A stretch of DNA of 36,110 nucleotides from SKPT01 sp040905445 (GCA_040905445.1 JBBDRN010000021.1:1-36110); one strand, 5' to 3'. Counted from the first letter of the stretch, positions 17,816 to 28,525 are shown. Program-made: numbers and translations. The notes: generated from the sequence alone by a model not told the origin.

Positions 17816-18341
17816 CGCGCCGCCCATCCGCGCTGCCGTGCTCACCGTCAGCGACCGCTGCTCGCGCGGCGAGGCCGACGACACCTCCGGCCCCGCGCTG
17901 GCTGCGCTCGTCCGCGAGCGTCTCGGTGCGCACGTCGTCGCCACCGCCTGCGTGCCCGATGAGGTCGAGCGTATCATCGCGCAGCTCCGCGCCTGGGCGC
18001 GCGACGAGCCGCGCCCCGACCTGCTGCTGACCACCGGCGGCACAGGCCTGGCCCCGCGCGACGTTACCCCCGAGGCCACCGCCGCCGTGCTGGAGCGCCG
18101 CCACGACGGCCTGCTCGAGCTCGCCCGCCGCCGCTGCTACGACAACACGCCGCGCACCTACCTCTCGCGCGGCGAAGCCGGCACGATCGCACAGACGCTC
18201 ATCATCAACCTGCCCGGCTCGCAGCGCGGCGCCACCGAGATGCTCGAGGCCCTCCTCGACATCCTTCCGCACGCCATCGAAACCCTCCGCGGCGACGTGA
18301 AGGACGACGGCCGCACTGGCGAGGTCATCCACCATGCCTGA
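17808..18341 (+). CDS. MogA/MoaB family molybdopterin adenylyltransferase
   Basis: This enzyme adenylylates molybdopterin before MoeA acts. Conserved segments are AVLTVSDRCSRGEADDTSGP, LLLTTGGTGLAPRDVTPEAT and the C-terminal LIINLPGSQRGATEMLEALL. At 177 residues it matches single-domain Mog/MoaB proteins. ATG 17808 overlaps moaC by 8 bp; an in-frame ATG three codons earlier (17799) is equally possible. Whether the true orthologue name is mog or moaB cannot be settled by eye. Confidence 0.92.
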   Translation: MSDAPPIRAAVLTVSDRCSRGEADDTSGPALAALVRERLGAHVVATACVPDEVERIIAQLRAWARDEPRPDLLLTTGGTGLAPRDVTPEATAAVLERRHDGLLELARRRCYDNTPRTYLSRGEAGTIAQTLIINLPGSQRGATEMLEALLDILPHAIETLRGDVKDDGRTGEVIHHA

Positions 18342-18954
18342 CCCCGCCACCGCCGACCGCGGCGGCCTGCCGGCCGCCGTGCCCGCCTACCTGCTCGCCG
18401 GCGGCCAGTCGCGCCGCTTCGGCTCCGACAAGGCCCGCGCTGAGCTCGACGGCGTGCCCCTGCTCGTGCGCCTCGCCCGAGAGCTCCAGCCGCTGACCGC
18501 CTCCGTCACCGTCATCGCCCACACCCGCGACGCCTACGCCGACCTCGGCCTCACCACGATCGCCGACATCCAGCCGGGTCGCGGCCCACTCGCCGGCCTG
18601 CACGCCGCGCTGCACCACGCCGAGCATCCCTGGCTCTTGCTCGCCTCATGCGACATGCTGCAGTGTCGCCCCCACTGGCTCGCCGCCCTCGCCGCCACGC
18701 GCACCGCCCCCGCCCCCGCTACCATCCAGGCCGTCGCCTTCCGCGAGCGCTACTGGCATCCGTTCCCCGGCCTCTACCACCGCTCGCTGCTGCCGGAGGT
18801 CGAGCGCCGCCTTGCCGCGGGCGAGCTGCGCATGCAGCACCTGCTCACCGACGTCGCCACGGCCGCCCCCATGCCCCCCGACTGGCCCGAAGTCGCCCAG
18901 GCCAACACGCCCGAGGACCTCGCCCACGCGGCCGCAAAACACAGTTCCGTTTAG
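18334..18954 (+). CDS. mobA: MobA, molybdenum cofactor guanylyltransferase
   Basis: MobA joins GMP to Mo-molybdopterin to give the bis-MGD form needed by DMSO-reductase-family enzymes such as the nitrate reductase of this cluster. The nucleotide-binding start AYLLAGGQSRRFGSDKAR, the central GRGPLAGLHAAL and the Mg-binding region LLLASCDMLQ are all present (the last usually reads ..CDMP). At 206 residues it is of family length. It overlaps the previous gene by 8 bp and is the last gene of the plus-strand cluster. Confidence 0.92.
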   Translation: MPDPATADRGGLPAAVPAYLLAGGQSRRFGSDKARAELDGVPLLVRLARELQPLTASVTVIAHTRDAYADLGLTTIADIQPGRGPLAGLHAALHHAEHPWLLLASCDMLQCRPHWLAALAATRTAPAPATIQAVAFRERYWHPFPGLYHRSLLPEVERRLAAGELRMQHLLTDVATAAPMPPDWPEVAQANTPEDLAHAAAKHSSV

Positions 18955-18955
18955 C

Positions 18956-18973
18956 CGCCGCGCCCACGCGGCG
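18956..18973. terminator. GC hairpin between convergent mobA and fabI
   Basis: CGCCGCG and CGCGGCG pair over 7 bp around CCCA, one base after the mobA stop and 34 bp before the fabI stop. There is no T tract on either strand. The position between convergent operons makes a bidirectional termination role plausible. Confidence 0.4.
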
Positions 18974-19007
18974 CGCTCGAGGCGTTGATGACGCGCGCGG
19001 CGTCCGG

Positions 19008-19793
19008 TCATCGCGCGATGATGCTCAAGCCGGCGTCGACGTGCAGGACCTCGCCGGTCACACCGCTCGCCAGGTCGCTCACCAGGTAGACGGCCGTGCG
19101 GCCGACGTCCTCGCCGGCGATGTTGCGCCGCAGCGGCGCCCGCTGCTGGACCTGCTCGAACATGTCGTGGCTGACGCCGACCGCCGACGCCGCGAGCGTG
19201 CGCAGCGGCCCGCCGGAGATCGTGTTCACGCGGATCGCCCGGACCCCGAGGTCGGCGGCGAGATAGCGTGCGGTGTGCTCGAGCGCCGCCTTGGCGACGC
19301 CCATAACGTTGTAGCCGGGCACGACCTTTTCGCCGCCGTAGTAGGTCATCGCGAGGATCGACCCGCCGCCGGGCATGATCGCGCTGGCCCGCTGCGCCAT
19401 CGCGACGAGGCTGTACGCGCTGATGTCCAGCGCCTGGTTCCATGCCGCGCGCGACGTGGTGTAAAAGGTGCCCGGCTGCAGAAACTGCCGGTCGGCATAG
19501 GCAATCGAGTGGATCACGAAGTCGATCTCGCCCCACTCGGCGGCGAGTTGCTCGAAGACGGCGTCGAGGTCGTCATCCTGCGCGGCGTCGCACGGCATCA
19601 GCCAGGGGTTCGCGATCGCGAGCTCCTCCAACGCGAGTCGGCAGCGGCGCTCCATCTTGCCGCTGGCGTCACGCAGATGCGTAAAGGCGCATGTCGCGCC
19701 TGCGGCCCGCAGCTCCTTCGTGATATGCCAGGCGTAGCTGTGGTCGTTGGCGATGCCGAAGACGATGCCCCGTTTGCCGTCAAGCAGTCCCAT
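19008..19793 (-). CDS. fabI: Enoyl-[acyl-carrier-protein] reductase (NADH), FabI
   Basis: FabI performs the last step of each fatty acid elongation round. The 261-residue protein has the divergent glycine motif GIVFGIANDHSYAWHITKEL typical of FabI, HSIAYADRQFL, and the catalytic pair in PGYNVMGVAKAALE (Tyr-x6-Lys). ISGGPLRTLAASAV shows the substrate loop, and the end ASGVTGEVLHVDAG is typical. It overlaps the preceding nitronate monooxygenase-like gene by 14 bp, so the two are co-translated. It is unrelated to nitrate metabolism. Confidence 0.94.
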   Translation of the reverse strand: MGLLDGKRGIVFGIANDHSYAWHITKELRAAGATCAFTHLRDASGKMERRCRLALEELAIANPWLMPCDAAQDDDLDAVFEQLAAEWGEIDFVIHSIAYADRQFLQPGTFYTTSRAAWNQALDISAYSLVAMAQRASAIMPGGGSILAMTYYGGEKVVPGYNVMGVAKAALEHTARYLAADLGVRAIRVNTISGGPLRTLAASAVGVSHDMFEQVQQRAPLRRNIAGEDVGRTAVYLVSDLASGVTGEVLHVDAGLSIIAR

Positions 19794-21240
19794 GGTGTTC
19801 CTGTTCGGTGAGGTTCAGCACGTGGTTCACCACGTCGCGGGCGGTATAGGAATCTCGGCCCGGCTTGATGAAGCGGGCGAGGTGAGCCACGTCGTCGCCG
19901 GCGGTCAGCAGCGGCGGTTCCGGGTCGCCCGCCTCGTTGATCTGCGGCAGGCCGATCGTCGATACGAGCGAGTTGCACACGCACAGACGCCCGACGGTGT
20001 CCGCCGCCTCGCCGCCCTTGGCGACGTACTGGTCCACGGGCTCGGCGGGGCAGCGGTAGCCAACCGTGCCGTCGGGCTTGCGGTAGGCGCGGCGGAGGTA
20101 GCCGAGGTCGCACACCCGCTCGCGCTGGCCCGCCACCGAAGGCTGCGAGACGGTGCCGTCGATCTGGAGCACCTTGAAGGGGAAGCCGGTCGGCGAGGCG
20201 GCCGGGTCCGCTCGCACCTGCGCCCGGCCTGCGAGGCTCTCGGCGATGACGCGCGCCTTGAGCGCCGGGTCGATCCCCGACTCCTCGCAGAACGCGAACG
20301 CCGTGCCGATCTGCACGCCGGCGGCGCCAGCGTGCAACGCCTCGGCAAGCTTTGCAGGCTCGGCGAAGCCGCCCGCGAGATAGTACGGCAGCCCAAGATC
20401 GCGGATCTTGCCAAGGTCGGCGGCGTCACGCTCGCTGTAGATCGGCTCGCCGCGGCTGTTCAAGCGCATCGGGCCACGCGGCGGGGCGTTGTGACCGCCC
20501 GCCGTCGCGCCTTCCACCACGAACCCATCCACCCGCCCGTCGGACTTGCGCGCGAGGGTCATCGCCAGCGTCGCGGACGAAATGATCGCCAGGAACTGCG
20601 GCCGGCGGAGCGCGGGGACGGGGGCGGAGGCGGGGGCCTCACCCGCGAATTTCACGGGGTCGAAGCGGCAAACGGTCTGCTCGCCCGCCACGGCGCCGTC
20701 CACGTCGATACGCAGTTCGGCGGCTTCCTGGCGCGAGAGGTTGTCGAGGATGCCGGGGATCGTGCGGGGGATGCCCGCGCCCATCAGCACGTAGTCGACG
20801 CCGGCGAGCATGGCGCCAAACAGCGATGGCAGCGTGGGGATCTGGAGCTTTTCGAGGTAGTTGATGCCGATCGGGCCGACGTGGCCCTCCTTGGCGAGGA
20901 ACACCTCGGCGAAGTTCGCCGCCACGGTCAGCTCGGTGAACGCTCGGCCGTAGGCGACGTGGGGCATCGGCGTGAGCTTGAACGGCGCATGGGCCGGCTT
21001 GCCGCCGTCGATGAAGTAGCGCGCGAGCAGCCGGTCCGCGACGCCGGGGACGGGGAACGCGGCGAGCGCTCGGCGGATCGAGCCGTCAGCGTCGCCAAGC
21101 TGGAGGCGTCGGGCAAGCGTGACGGCCACCGCCGTGCCGGAGACGACGCCGAGCTGCCCGGTCTGGGCGACGGCCCCGGCGAGCCGCCAGCCGGAGACGC
21201 CGACGCCCATGCCGCCCTGGATGATCTGGAAGTCGGGCAA
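19780..21240 (-). CDS. Nitronate monooxygenase / FabK-PfaD-like flavoprotein
   Basis: The 486-residue TIM-barrel flavoenzyme of the 2-nitropropane dioxygenase superfamily starts with FQIIQGGMGVGVSGWRLAGA, contains LAKEGHVGPIGINYLEKLQI and AMLAGVDYVLMGAGIPRTIP, and a phosphate-binding GFVVEGATAGGHNAPPRG and LPYYLAGGF. It is longer than most nitronate monooxygenases (about 320-370), with a C-terminal domain holding RCPAEPVDQYVAKGG and CVCNSLV. The 14 bp overlap with fabI suggests a fatty acid role, perhaps enoyl reduction, but the reaction is not proven. The start is TTG 21240 with no clear ribosome site; no ATG or GTG exists upstream before an in-frame stop. Confidence 0.8.
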   Translation of the reverse strand: MPDFQIIQGGMGVGVSGWRLAGAVAQTGQLGVVSGTAVAVTLARRLQLGDADGSIRRALAAFPVPGVADRLLARYFIDGGKPAHAPFKLTPMPHVAYGRAFTELTVAANFAEVFLAKEGHVGPIGINYLEKLQIPTLPSLFGAMLAGVDYVLMGAGIPRTIPGILDNLSRQEAAELRIDVDGAVAGEQTVCRFDPVKFAGEAPASAPVPALRRPQFLAIISSATLAMTLARKSDGRVDGFVVEGATAGGHNAPPRGPMRLNSRGEPIYSERDAADLGKIRDLGLPYYLAGGFAEPAKLAEALHAGAAGVQIGTAFAFCEESGIDPALKARVIAESLAGRAQVRADPAASPTGFPFKVLQIDGTVSQPSVAGQRERVCDLGYLRRAYRKPDGTVGYRCPAEPVDQYVAKGGEAADTVGRLCVCNSLVSTIGLPQINEAGDPEPPLLTAGDDVAHLARFIKPGRDSYTARDVVNHVLNLTEQEHHGTA

Positions 21241-21327
21241 GGTGGATCCGATCGGGGTGGAGGTCTGGATGCCGGCCGCCGGGCCGGCATGCGTCGCTTG
21301 GACGACAACAAAAGGTTAATTAGTCTG

Positions 21328-21356
21328 ATTATAGCTTACCGGCCGTGGCGCGTCGA
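21328..21356 (-). promoter_or_regulatory. Sigma70-like promoter for the NMO-like gene and fabI
   Basis: On the minus strand TCGACG (21351-21356) is followed by 17 bp and a perfect TATAAT (21328-21333). It lies in a small AT-rich patch within very GC-rich DNA, about 88 bp before the TTG start at 21240. Position, spacing and the -10 match make it the most convincing promoter in the window. Confidence 0.55.
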
Positions 21357-21466
21357 CGCAATCGGCGCGAGAGCCAGCCTACGCGCCCCAGGGGGGCGCG
21401 GCGACGGCGGGAATGGGAGCTGGTCGGCGGGGGCGGGGGCCGACGGGGACCACGCCGACACGAGGC

Positions 21467-22856
<1,390 letters not shown>

Positions 22857-22864
<8 letters not shown>

Positions 22865-24806
22865 GGATCTGCTCCTCGTCGACGGGCAACTCGACGTAGA
22901 TGCGTGTGCCCTGCCCCGGAGCGCTGTGCAGGTATATCCGACCGCTGTGGCTGCGCACAAGTCCGGCGCAGATGGACAGGCCGAGGCCAGTGCCCTTGCC
23001 GTCGGACTTCGTGGTGTAGAAGGGCTCGAACACCTGCTCCTGGATCGCCTCGTCGATGCCGTGGCCGGTGTCGGCGACGCAGACGGTCAGGCGGGCGTTG
23101 CCGTCGAGCTGGGCGGACTCGGCGCTGATGGTCAGTTCGCCACCGTCGGGCATGGCGTCGAGCGCGTTGAGCAGGAGGTTCAGGAAGAGCTGCTGGAGCT
23201 CGCCAGCATTGGCGCGTAAGGGTGGCAGGTGGTCGGGCAACTGATCGTCGATGGTGACGTGCAGGTTACGGGCGCGGTGATCGACAGTGCGCAGCGCCTG
23301 GCGAATGGGCGTGGCCACGTCGAGCAACTGTCGTGTCGCTGGTGATGGGCGGCAGTAGGAGAGCAGGCCCTGGGCGATCTGCGCGACGCGGTCGGCGAGG
23401 TCGCTGATCTTGACCAGCTCCTGGCGGAACTTGTCGGGCATCGGCTCGCGGTCGTCCTCGAGCAGCAGGCGCGCCTTGGCGCTGATGATGGCGATGGGAT
23501 TGTTGACCTCGTGGGCGACCTGGCCCGCGAGTTCGCCCACGGCCGCGAGCTTGCCGGCCCGAAGCATCCGGGCCTGAATGGCCTGCTGCTCGGTGATGTC
23601 GCGCGCGAGGGAGACGACGTGGCTGGGCTGGCCCTGGCCGCCCAGCGGCGCGGTGGTGATCTGGTAGACGCGGTGCGGCTCGGTAGGCCAGGTCACTTCC
23701 GTGACGTGGCGGTGGCCGTCCGCCAGCGCCTGCTCGGCGGGCGAGCCGACGGCGCAGCGGCATCGGCGGGCGACCTCGTCGGCGTTGGCGGTGCCGAACC
23801 AGGCGCGCCATCGTTCGTTGGTCCAGACAATCGAACCGTCGCGGTTGCAGACGCACAGGCCCGTCTCGGTGGTTTCGAGCGCCTGCTCGACCAGTTGACG
23901 ATGGGCGACGGCGTCGTCGGCGAAGGCGACGAGCTGCTTCTCGTCGCGGCGGATGCGCCGGCCGAGCGTGCTCACGAAGCCCGCCGTCAGAAACAGGATC
24001 ACCGCGTGCAGCAGCACGTGCGTGGTGACGTAGAGCGGCTGCTCGGCGGCGTGGAGCGCCGCGTCGTCGTGCGGAAAGATCGCCAGCGCGTGGTGCCGCA
24101 GCACGCCGCCCGCTTCGCCCGCGGCCAGCCCGGCGAACAGCAGGCTGCCGACCCCGGCGACGGCCAAGCAGTGACGCGGGCTGAGGACGATGCCGGCAAT
24201 GATCACGTGGATCAGCATCAGCGGCGCGAGGGGCGTCTCGACGCCGCCGGTCAGGTGCAGGAGGATGGCGAGGACGACGAGGTCGCCATAGGCCTGCATC
24301 GGCAAGAGGGTCGAGGGCACGCGCGGGCGGCGCAGGAGCACAAGGTAGACGACGTTGAGACCGGTGAGCGCGGCGAAGGTGACCAGCAGAGGCCACCAGA
24401 CCTCCGCGGGCAGCAGGTCCAGCGCGCGGGCCAAGGGTAGGACGAAGGCGACGGCGACGAGCAGCGCCATCCAGCGCAAGAGAATGAACCAGCCGGCGTA
24501 GGCGCGGCGGCGCTGGTCGCGGCTGGGGTGGTCGACGTGGCTGAAGGTTTCGGTGCGGGTCCATTGCTCAGCCAGGGGCGGGGCCGCGCGGAGCAGCAGC
24601 CAGCCGACGATGGCGGCGGCGAGGACCGACGCGGTGACGCCGCGCAGCCGGTGCAGCAGGTGGAGGCGGTCCGCGTCGAGGTCGGCGAGCCAGAGTCGCT
24701 CCGCGAGCTCGTAGCCGAGGAAGACAGCGACGACCGCGAGCAGCGCGAGCACGAGCGGGCGGCGCAGCCTTGGCCAAGGATCAGCGGTAAGGTCAGAACG
24801 GCTCAA
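22857..24806 (-). CDS. Membrane-bound PAS histidine kinase with two CxC motifs
   Basis: The 649-residue sensor has about eight hydrophobic segments in the first 280 residues, then a PAS domain (about 300-405), a HisKA domain with the phospho-accepting His432 in GQVAHEVNNPIAII, and an ATP-binding domain with the N box LLLNALDAMPDGG, DTGHGI and GKGTGLGLSIC. The PAS domain contains C318-x-C320 (GLCVCNRDG) and C349-x-C351 (RRCRCAVG), 28 residues apart, which could hold a redox or metal centre. The start is TTG 24806, with GTGGTGA upstream and an in-frame stop just before; no ATG is available. It is paired with the sigma54 activator downstream by an 8 bp overlap. Confidence 0.9.
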
Positions 24807-25228
24807 ATCGTCACCACTTTATCTGCTGATCGTGGGTGGGGCGGATCCGGAGGCTGAAACGCGGCCGACGTTGTCACAGCGGCGCGAATCCGGCGCCGGT
24901 GCTTCCGCGCCGGCGAAACTACTGTAATTAGTTATTATATAAAATTTTATATCATATTCGCGTCGGAGGGGTTAGCCGGGTTGTCACAGTGGCGCGACAG
25001 GGCGGCCCGGGCGGCCCGGGCGGCGCGGTAGGCCGGCAGGTGGCGCGTGGCGCACCCTCCGGAGATAAAGGGACTTAGAATAATCGATAATTTTATCTTT
25101 AGATGTCCGTTTCGGCGTCGTGGTTGCACTTCTTCCTCCGCAGTCGGACACCGAGCCCGGCCATCCACGCCCCGCCACGCCCCGCCACGCCGTCACCCGG
25201 CCGGAGCACCAGCTCGAAGGAACTCGCC
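24807..25228. promoter_or_regulatory. AT-rich divergent control region with direct repeats and a 16 bp palindrome
   Basis: No gene is visible in these 422 bp. An AT-rich core at 24923-24958 contains the perfect palindrome ATATAAAATTTTATAT (24937-24952) and a minus-strand TATAAT (24934-24939) reading toward the kinase gene. The core is flanked by two direct repeats of GTTGTCACAGYGGCGCGA, at 24870-24887 and 24980-24997. The second copy extends to TGTC-N10-GACA (24982-24999), an imperfect dyad such as dimeric regulators bind. A second AT patch at 25060-25105 has AGATAAA/TTTATCT arms. Small tandem repeats of CGGGCGGCC (about 25000-25030) and CCACGCCCCG (about 25165-25190) are also present. Confidence 0.5.
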
Positions 25229-25612
25229 GTGGACCGCATTCACCTTCTCATCATCAGCCCGGACCCGCTCGTCGGCGGCTTCTTCACAACGCACCTTTCG
25301 GCGGCGCGGTACGCCGTCGAGGCGGTGCGACCCGGGCCCGACACGACGGCGCGGGTGTGTCGGCCGCCGGTGGACGTGGCGGTGATCGATCGGATCGACC
25401 AGCGCCCGGACGCGGCGCACGCGGAGATCGCGCTGCTCAAGCAATCGCACCCGCAGGCGCGGGTGATCGCCATGAGCCGGGACTCGTCGGCCAACGACGC
25501 GGGGATCGTCGAGCAAGGGCTCTTCTACTACTGGACCGGCAAGCCGCGCACCCCGCTGCTTCAGATTATCGAGGCCGCGGCCGGGCGCACCGGCAAGGAG
25601 GAACGCGCATGA
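25229..25612 (+). CDS. Stand-alone divergent receiver-domain protein
   Basis: The 127-residue product looks like a CheY-type receiver without output domain: a beta strand with a weak acidic pocket (IHLLIISPDPLVGGFF, one Asp instead of the usual pair), the candidate phospho-acceptor Asp in VDVAVIDRIDQ, VIAMSRDSSANDAG, and the lysine strand FYYWTGKPRTPLLQII. The degenerate first acidic pair suggests weak or absent phosphorylation. GTG 25229 has AAGGAA 8 nt before it. It faces the kinase gene across the AT-rich region and precedes the barrel protein by 124 bp. Confidence 0.62.
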   Translation: MDRIHLLIISPDPLVGGFFTTHLSAARYAVEAVRPGPDTTARVCRPPVDVAVIDRIDQRPDAAHAEIALLKQSHPQARVIAMSRDSSANDAGIVEQGLFYYWTGKPRTPLLQIIEAAAGRTGKEERA

Positions 25613-25736
25613 CGTGAGCAGCTTTCAACGTCGGCGCCCCAGGCATGGACGCCGAAGCAACCCACCACAGTACCCGCCACGGTAGGTGAAACAGACAGGC
25701 AACAGACAGACGTTTGATCAGAAAGGACAGATTGCC

Positions 25737-27149
25737 ATGACCAGCCACGATTCCCAAGCGATGATCGCCGCGATCACCATCGGCAGCGTCGCCGCTCTCG
25801 GCCTCGGTACCAGCTCGCTCGCGCAGAACGACGTCGCGCCCCGCACCGAGGTTGAGCAACTGCGAACCGAAGTCAACACGCTCGAGCACCGGATCGAGGG
25901 CCTCGAGCAGCAGGTGGGCCCCGACGGTGGGTTTACCCTTGACACCAACGCATTCAAGCCCGGGTGGGAGCGCACGCGCTACGACGGTTGGATGGAGCAG
26001 GGCAAGCTCGAGGAGATGAGCGTGCTCATCGGCCGCGGCGGCCCGATCGACCTTTACATGGGGCTGCAAACCGCCGGCCGGCTCCAGTACCTGCACCAGG
26101 ATGACGTCGTCGTCGGTGGGGAGGCGAGGCCCAACTCGCTCGAACCGGGTTTCCAGACGGCCTGGGGCAGCATCGACTTCCTCGCCGAGCTCTACGACGG
26201 CGCGATGGAGGTTTACTTCGACGTTTACCTGTCCAGCCCACCGCACCCGGACAGCCCGCAGGGCCATGAGGGGTACATGCTCATGCGGCAGGTGCCCGGC
26301 GCGGAGGACACGATCCTCGGATCGCTCTTCAACGTCGTCGACGTGAAGGCCGGACAGTTCGAGATCGACTTTGGCGACCATCGCTACCGCCGCACGGACA
26401 ACGCCCGGGCGCAGCGCAACCGGCTCATCGGCAACCACGTGGTCGACCCCAAGACGACCGAGATCGGCATGGAGGTGTTCAACGCGAACCCCGGCACGTT
26501 CAACTGGCTCGTGGGCTTCGGCTCCGGGTCGGAGACCGGCGGCTTCACCAGTGGCCGCGGGATCAGCACGCACGCCAAAATCTGGGCGAACCTGGACAGC
26601 CTCCGCATCGCCGGCTCCGGCTATCACGTGCACCATGCCCCCGATTCCGGCGCGATGTCGAACCTGTATCGCACCAGCCGCGACGGTGGCGTGTATCAAG
26701 GCGTATTCACCGGCAATGCCCCGGGGCAGGTGTTCCCCGGCTCCGGACGCGAAGTGCTCGCATTCCAGGGCGACGTGACGTGGATCGTCGGCGACCTGGA
26801 GATCTACAGCAACGTCGGCTGGATCCGTGACGAAGCCAGTGCCGGCGGGCGCGACGAGTGGATCTACTACGGCCTGGAAGGCGCTTACTACCTCAACCCG
26901 CGTCTGCACCTGGCCGCCCGCTACAGCGGCGCCGTGGCGGAGCGGCTGATGGGCGAGTCCGCGTCGGGCCACGTCCACCGGGCGCAGATTGGCGGCGGCT
27001 ACTGGCTCTACTCGACCGTGCTCGCGAAGGTCGAGTACGTCCACCAGGTCTACGACGGCTTCGACGCCGGGCAGACGGTCAGCGGTGTCGACGCCGGGCT
27101 GGATCCCGCCTTCAACGGTGTGATCGCGGAAGTCTCCTTCGCCTTCTGA
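25737..27149 (+). CDS. Outer-membrane beta-barrel (porin-like) protein
   Basis: The 470-residue exported protein has a signal peptide ending near SSLAQN, a short coiled coil (EVEQLRTEVNTLEHRIEGLE) as in planctomycete and proteobacterial porins that contact the cell wall, and then alternating amphipathic strands rich in Tyr, Trp and Gly, ending in VIAEVSFAF with the C-terminal Phe typical of BamA-assembled barrels. ATG 25737 follows GAAAGGACAG. Segments such as GQFEIDFGDHRYRRTDNARA resemble porins that fold around a FGD..YRR loop. The transported substrate is unknown. It is followed by the two YceI genes on the same strand. Confidence 0.8.
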   Translation: MTSHDSQAMIAAITIGSVAALGLGTSSLAQNDVAPRTEVEQLRTEVNTLEHRIEGLEQQVGPDGGFTLDTNAFKPGWERTRYDGWMEQGKLEEMSVLIGRGGPIDLYMGLQTAGRLQYLHQDDVVVGGEARPNSLEPGFQTAWGSIDFLAELYDGAMEVYFDVYLSSPPHPDSPQGHEGYMLMRQVPGAEDTILGSLFNVVDVKAGQFEIDFGDHRYRRTDNARAQRNRLIGNHVVDPKTTEIGMEVFNANPGTFNWLVGFGSGSETGGFTSGRGISTHAKIWANLDSLRIAGSGYHVHHAPDSGAMSNLYRTSRDGGVYQGVFTGNAPGQVFPGSGREVLAFQGDVTWIVGDLEIYSNVGWIRDEASAGGRDEWIYYGLEGAYYLNPRLHLAARYSGAVAERLMGESASGHVHRAQIGGGYWLYSTVLAKVEYVHQVYDGFDAGQTVSGVDAGLDPAFNGVIAEVSFAF

Positions 27150-27168
27150 CTCATTCGTACCGCTCGCG

Positions 27169-27186
27169 GTCGGCTTTGCCGCCGAC
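27169..27186 (+). terminator. Weak hairpin after the barrel-protein gene
   Basis: GTCGGC and GCCGAC pair across a six-base loop 20 bp after the stop, without a T run. It may limit read-through into the YceI gene. Confidence 0.3.
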
Positions 27187-27245
27187 GGCGGGCTTTCGAG
27201 AAATCCTGCTTCGTTCCTGCAACCGTCGAGACAAGGAATCGCATC

Positions 27246-28418
27246 ATGACCCGCTCCCCCGCCACCCTCGCCACGCCCGCCACACTCGCCGCCGCCGCTC
27301 TCACGCTCAGCCTCGCGCTTGCCGGCGCCGCACACGCCGAGGCCCCTCCCGTTCGGTACCACAGCGCGGAGACGGGGCACAAGGTGCTCGTCGAGGGCAC
27401 GTCCAACATTCACGACTGGTCGGGCACGAGCGAGCGAATCCTCGGCTGGGTGGACGTACCGGGGCGATGGGTCGAGCGGGAGGGTGAGCTGCGCCTCGAG
27501 CGTGCGCTGCTATCGGCGGAGGGCTCGGCGAGCATTCACGTGCAGATTCCGACGGGCGTCCTCGAGGGCAACCGACGCGGGCTGGCGTCGAACATGCACG
27601 AGGCGCTCGAGGTGGAGGACCACCCCTACGTCACGTTCACGCTTACAGAGCTTCGCGAGGTGACGAGGGCGGACAACACGGCACACTGGTCCGCCCTGGG
27701 GCAACTGGCCATCGCGGGATCGCAACAGCCGGTCGAACTCGACGTGGCGATCACGCCGCTCGTCGAGGACCGACTTCGTATCCGCGTGGCACATGACCTG
27801 CTGATGACGGACTTCGGCATCGATCCGCCGCGGGCGATGATGGGCATGGCGCGAGCTGCGGATGAGGTCGAGGTGCAGATCACGTGGCGCCTCGAGCGCG
27901 CGACGCCGCAGCCGATCTTCCCCAGTGGCGGTGACTCGGCGGCGCATCGTGAGGCGATGACCAACGTGCTTGACGCGTATGAGGCCGCCCGGGCGGCGCT
28001 GGCGGTCGACAACCTGGCGGAAGCGCGGGCGGCGCTCGGTGACGCCGCGACGGCGGCGGAAGTGCTGGCGGGCTTGGATGCGGCCGCGTTGGACGAGGGG
28101 GCGCAGTCAACGTGGAACGCGGCGGCGCAGCGGCTGAACGCAGCCGCGTCCAACGCTGCCGCGGCGCGTACCATCGCCGCCGCCCGCACCGCGTTCGCCG
28201 ACCTGTCCCGAGCGGTCGGCGACGCGGTGCAGATCGTCGGCCACGACCATCCCGGGGCCGTGGCGTACCGCTACGTTGACCATCGCGGCAGCGCGGGGCC
28301 GACGTGGGTGCAGACGAGCGGTGGGGCTGGATCGCCCTACAGCGCGACGGTGACGCGCAGCCTGCCGCAGATCGTGGCGGTATACGCGGGGCAGCGGCCG
28401 ACGATGGACGCGGAGTGA
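27246..28418 (+). CDS. Exported YceI-domain protein with C-terminal DUF3347-like domain
   Basis: The 390-residue protein has a signal peptide (cleavage near AGAAHAEA) and a YceI lipocalin-like domain at about 35-220: EGTSNIHDWSGTSERILGWV, LASNMHEALEVEDHPYVTFT and LLMTDFGIDPPRAMMG. YceI proteins bind polyprenyl or amphiphilic ligands in the periplasm. The second half (about 235-375) is a helical domain like DUF3347 of copper-efflux proteins (VLDAYEAARAALAVDNLAEA, TAFADLSRAVGDAVQIVG), but the usual Cys/Met metal residues are missing. The combination is uncommon. ATG 27246 follows AAGGAATCGC. Confidence 0.8.
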   Translation: MTRSPATLATPATLAAAALTLSLALAGAAHAEAPPVRYHSAETGHKVLVEGTSNIHDWSGTSERILGWVDVPGRWVEREGELRLERALLSAEGSASIHVQIPTGVLEGNRRGLASNMHEALEVEDHPYVTFTLTELREVTRADNTAHWSALGQLAIAGSQQPVELDVAITPLVEDRLRIRVAHDLLMTDFGIDPPRAMMGMARAADEVEVQITWRLERATPQPIFPSGGDSAAHREAMTNVLDAYEAARAALAVDNLAEARAALGDAATAAEVLAGLDAAALDEGAQSTWNAAAQRLNAAASNAAAARTIAAARTAFADLSRAVGDAVQIVGHDHPGAVAYRYVDHRGSAGPTWVQTSGGAGSPYSATVTRSLPQIVAVYAGQRPTMDAE

Positions 28419-28426
28419 CCATCCTT

Positions 28427-28456
28427 CGCCCGCCGGGGCGCTGACGCGTCCGGGCG
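28427..28456 (+). terminator. Hairpin between the two YceI genes
   Basis: CGCCCG (28427-28432) and CGGGCG (28451-28456) can pair, with an 18-base loop region, in the 107 bp gap after the first YceI gene. There is no T run. A termination or mRNA-stability role is possible. Confidence 0.25.
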
Positions 28457-28525
28457 GGCATTGCCTCGCGAGCCTGCGCCATGCGAATCAGCCACATTTA
28501 CCGAAGGTTGAAGGAGAGCCGAGCC

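Noticed and set aside
25566..27413. 615-residue minus-strand open frame opposite the barrel protein
   Set aside because: Shadow frame; the plus strand has a signal peptide, coiled coil and terminal Phe, the minus strand has nothing recognisable.
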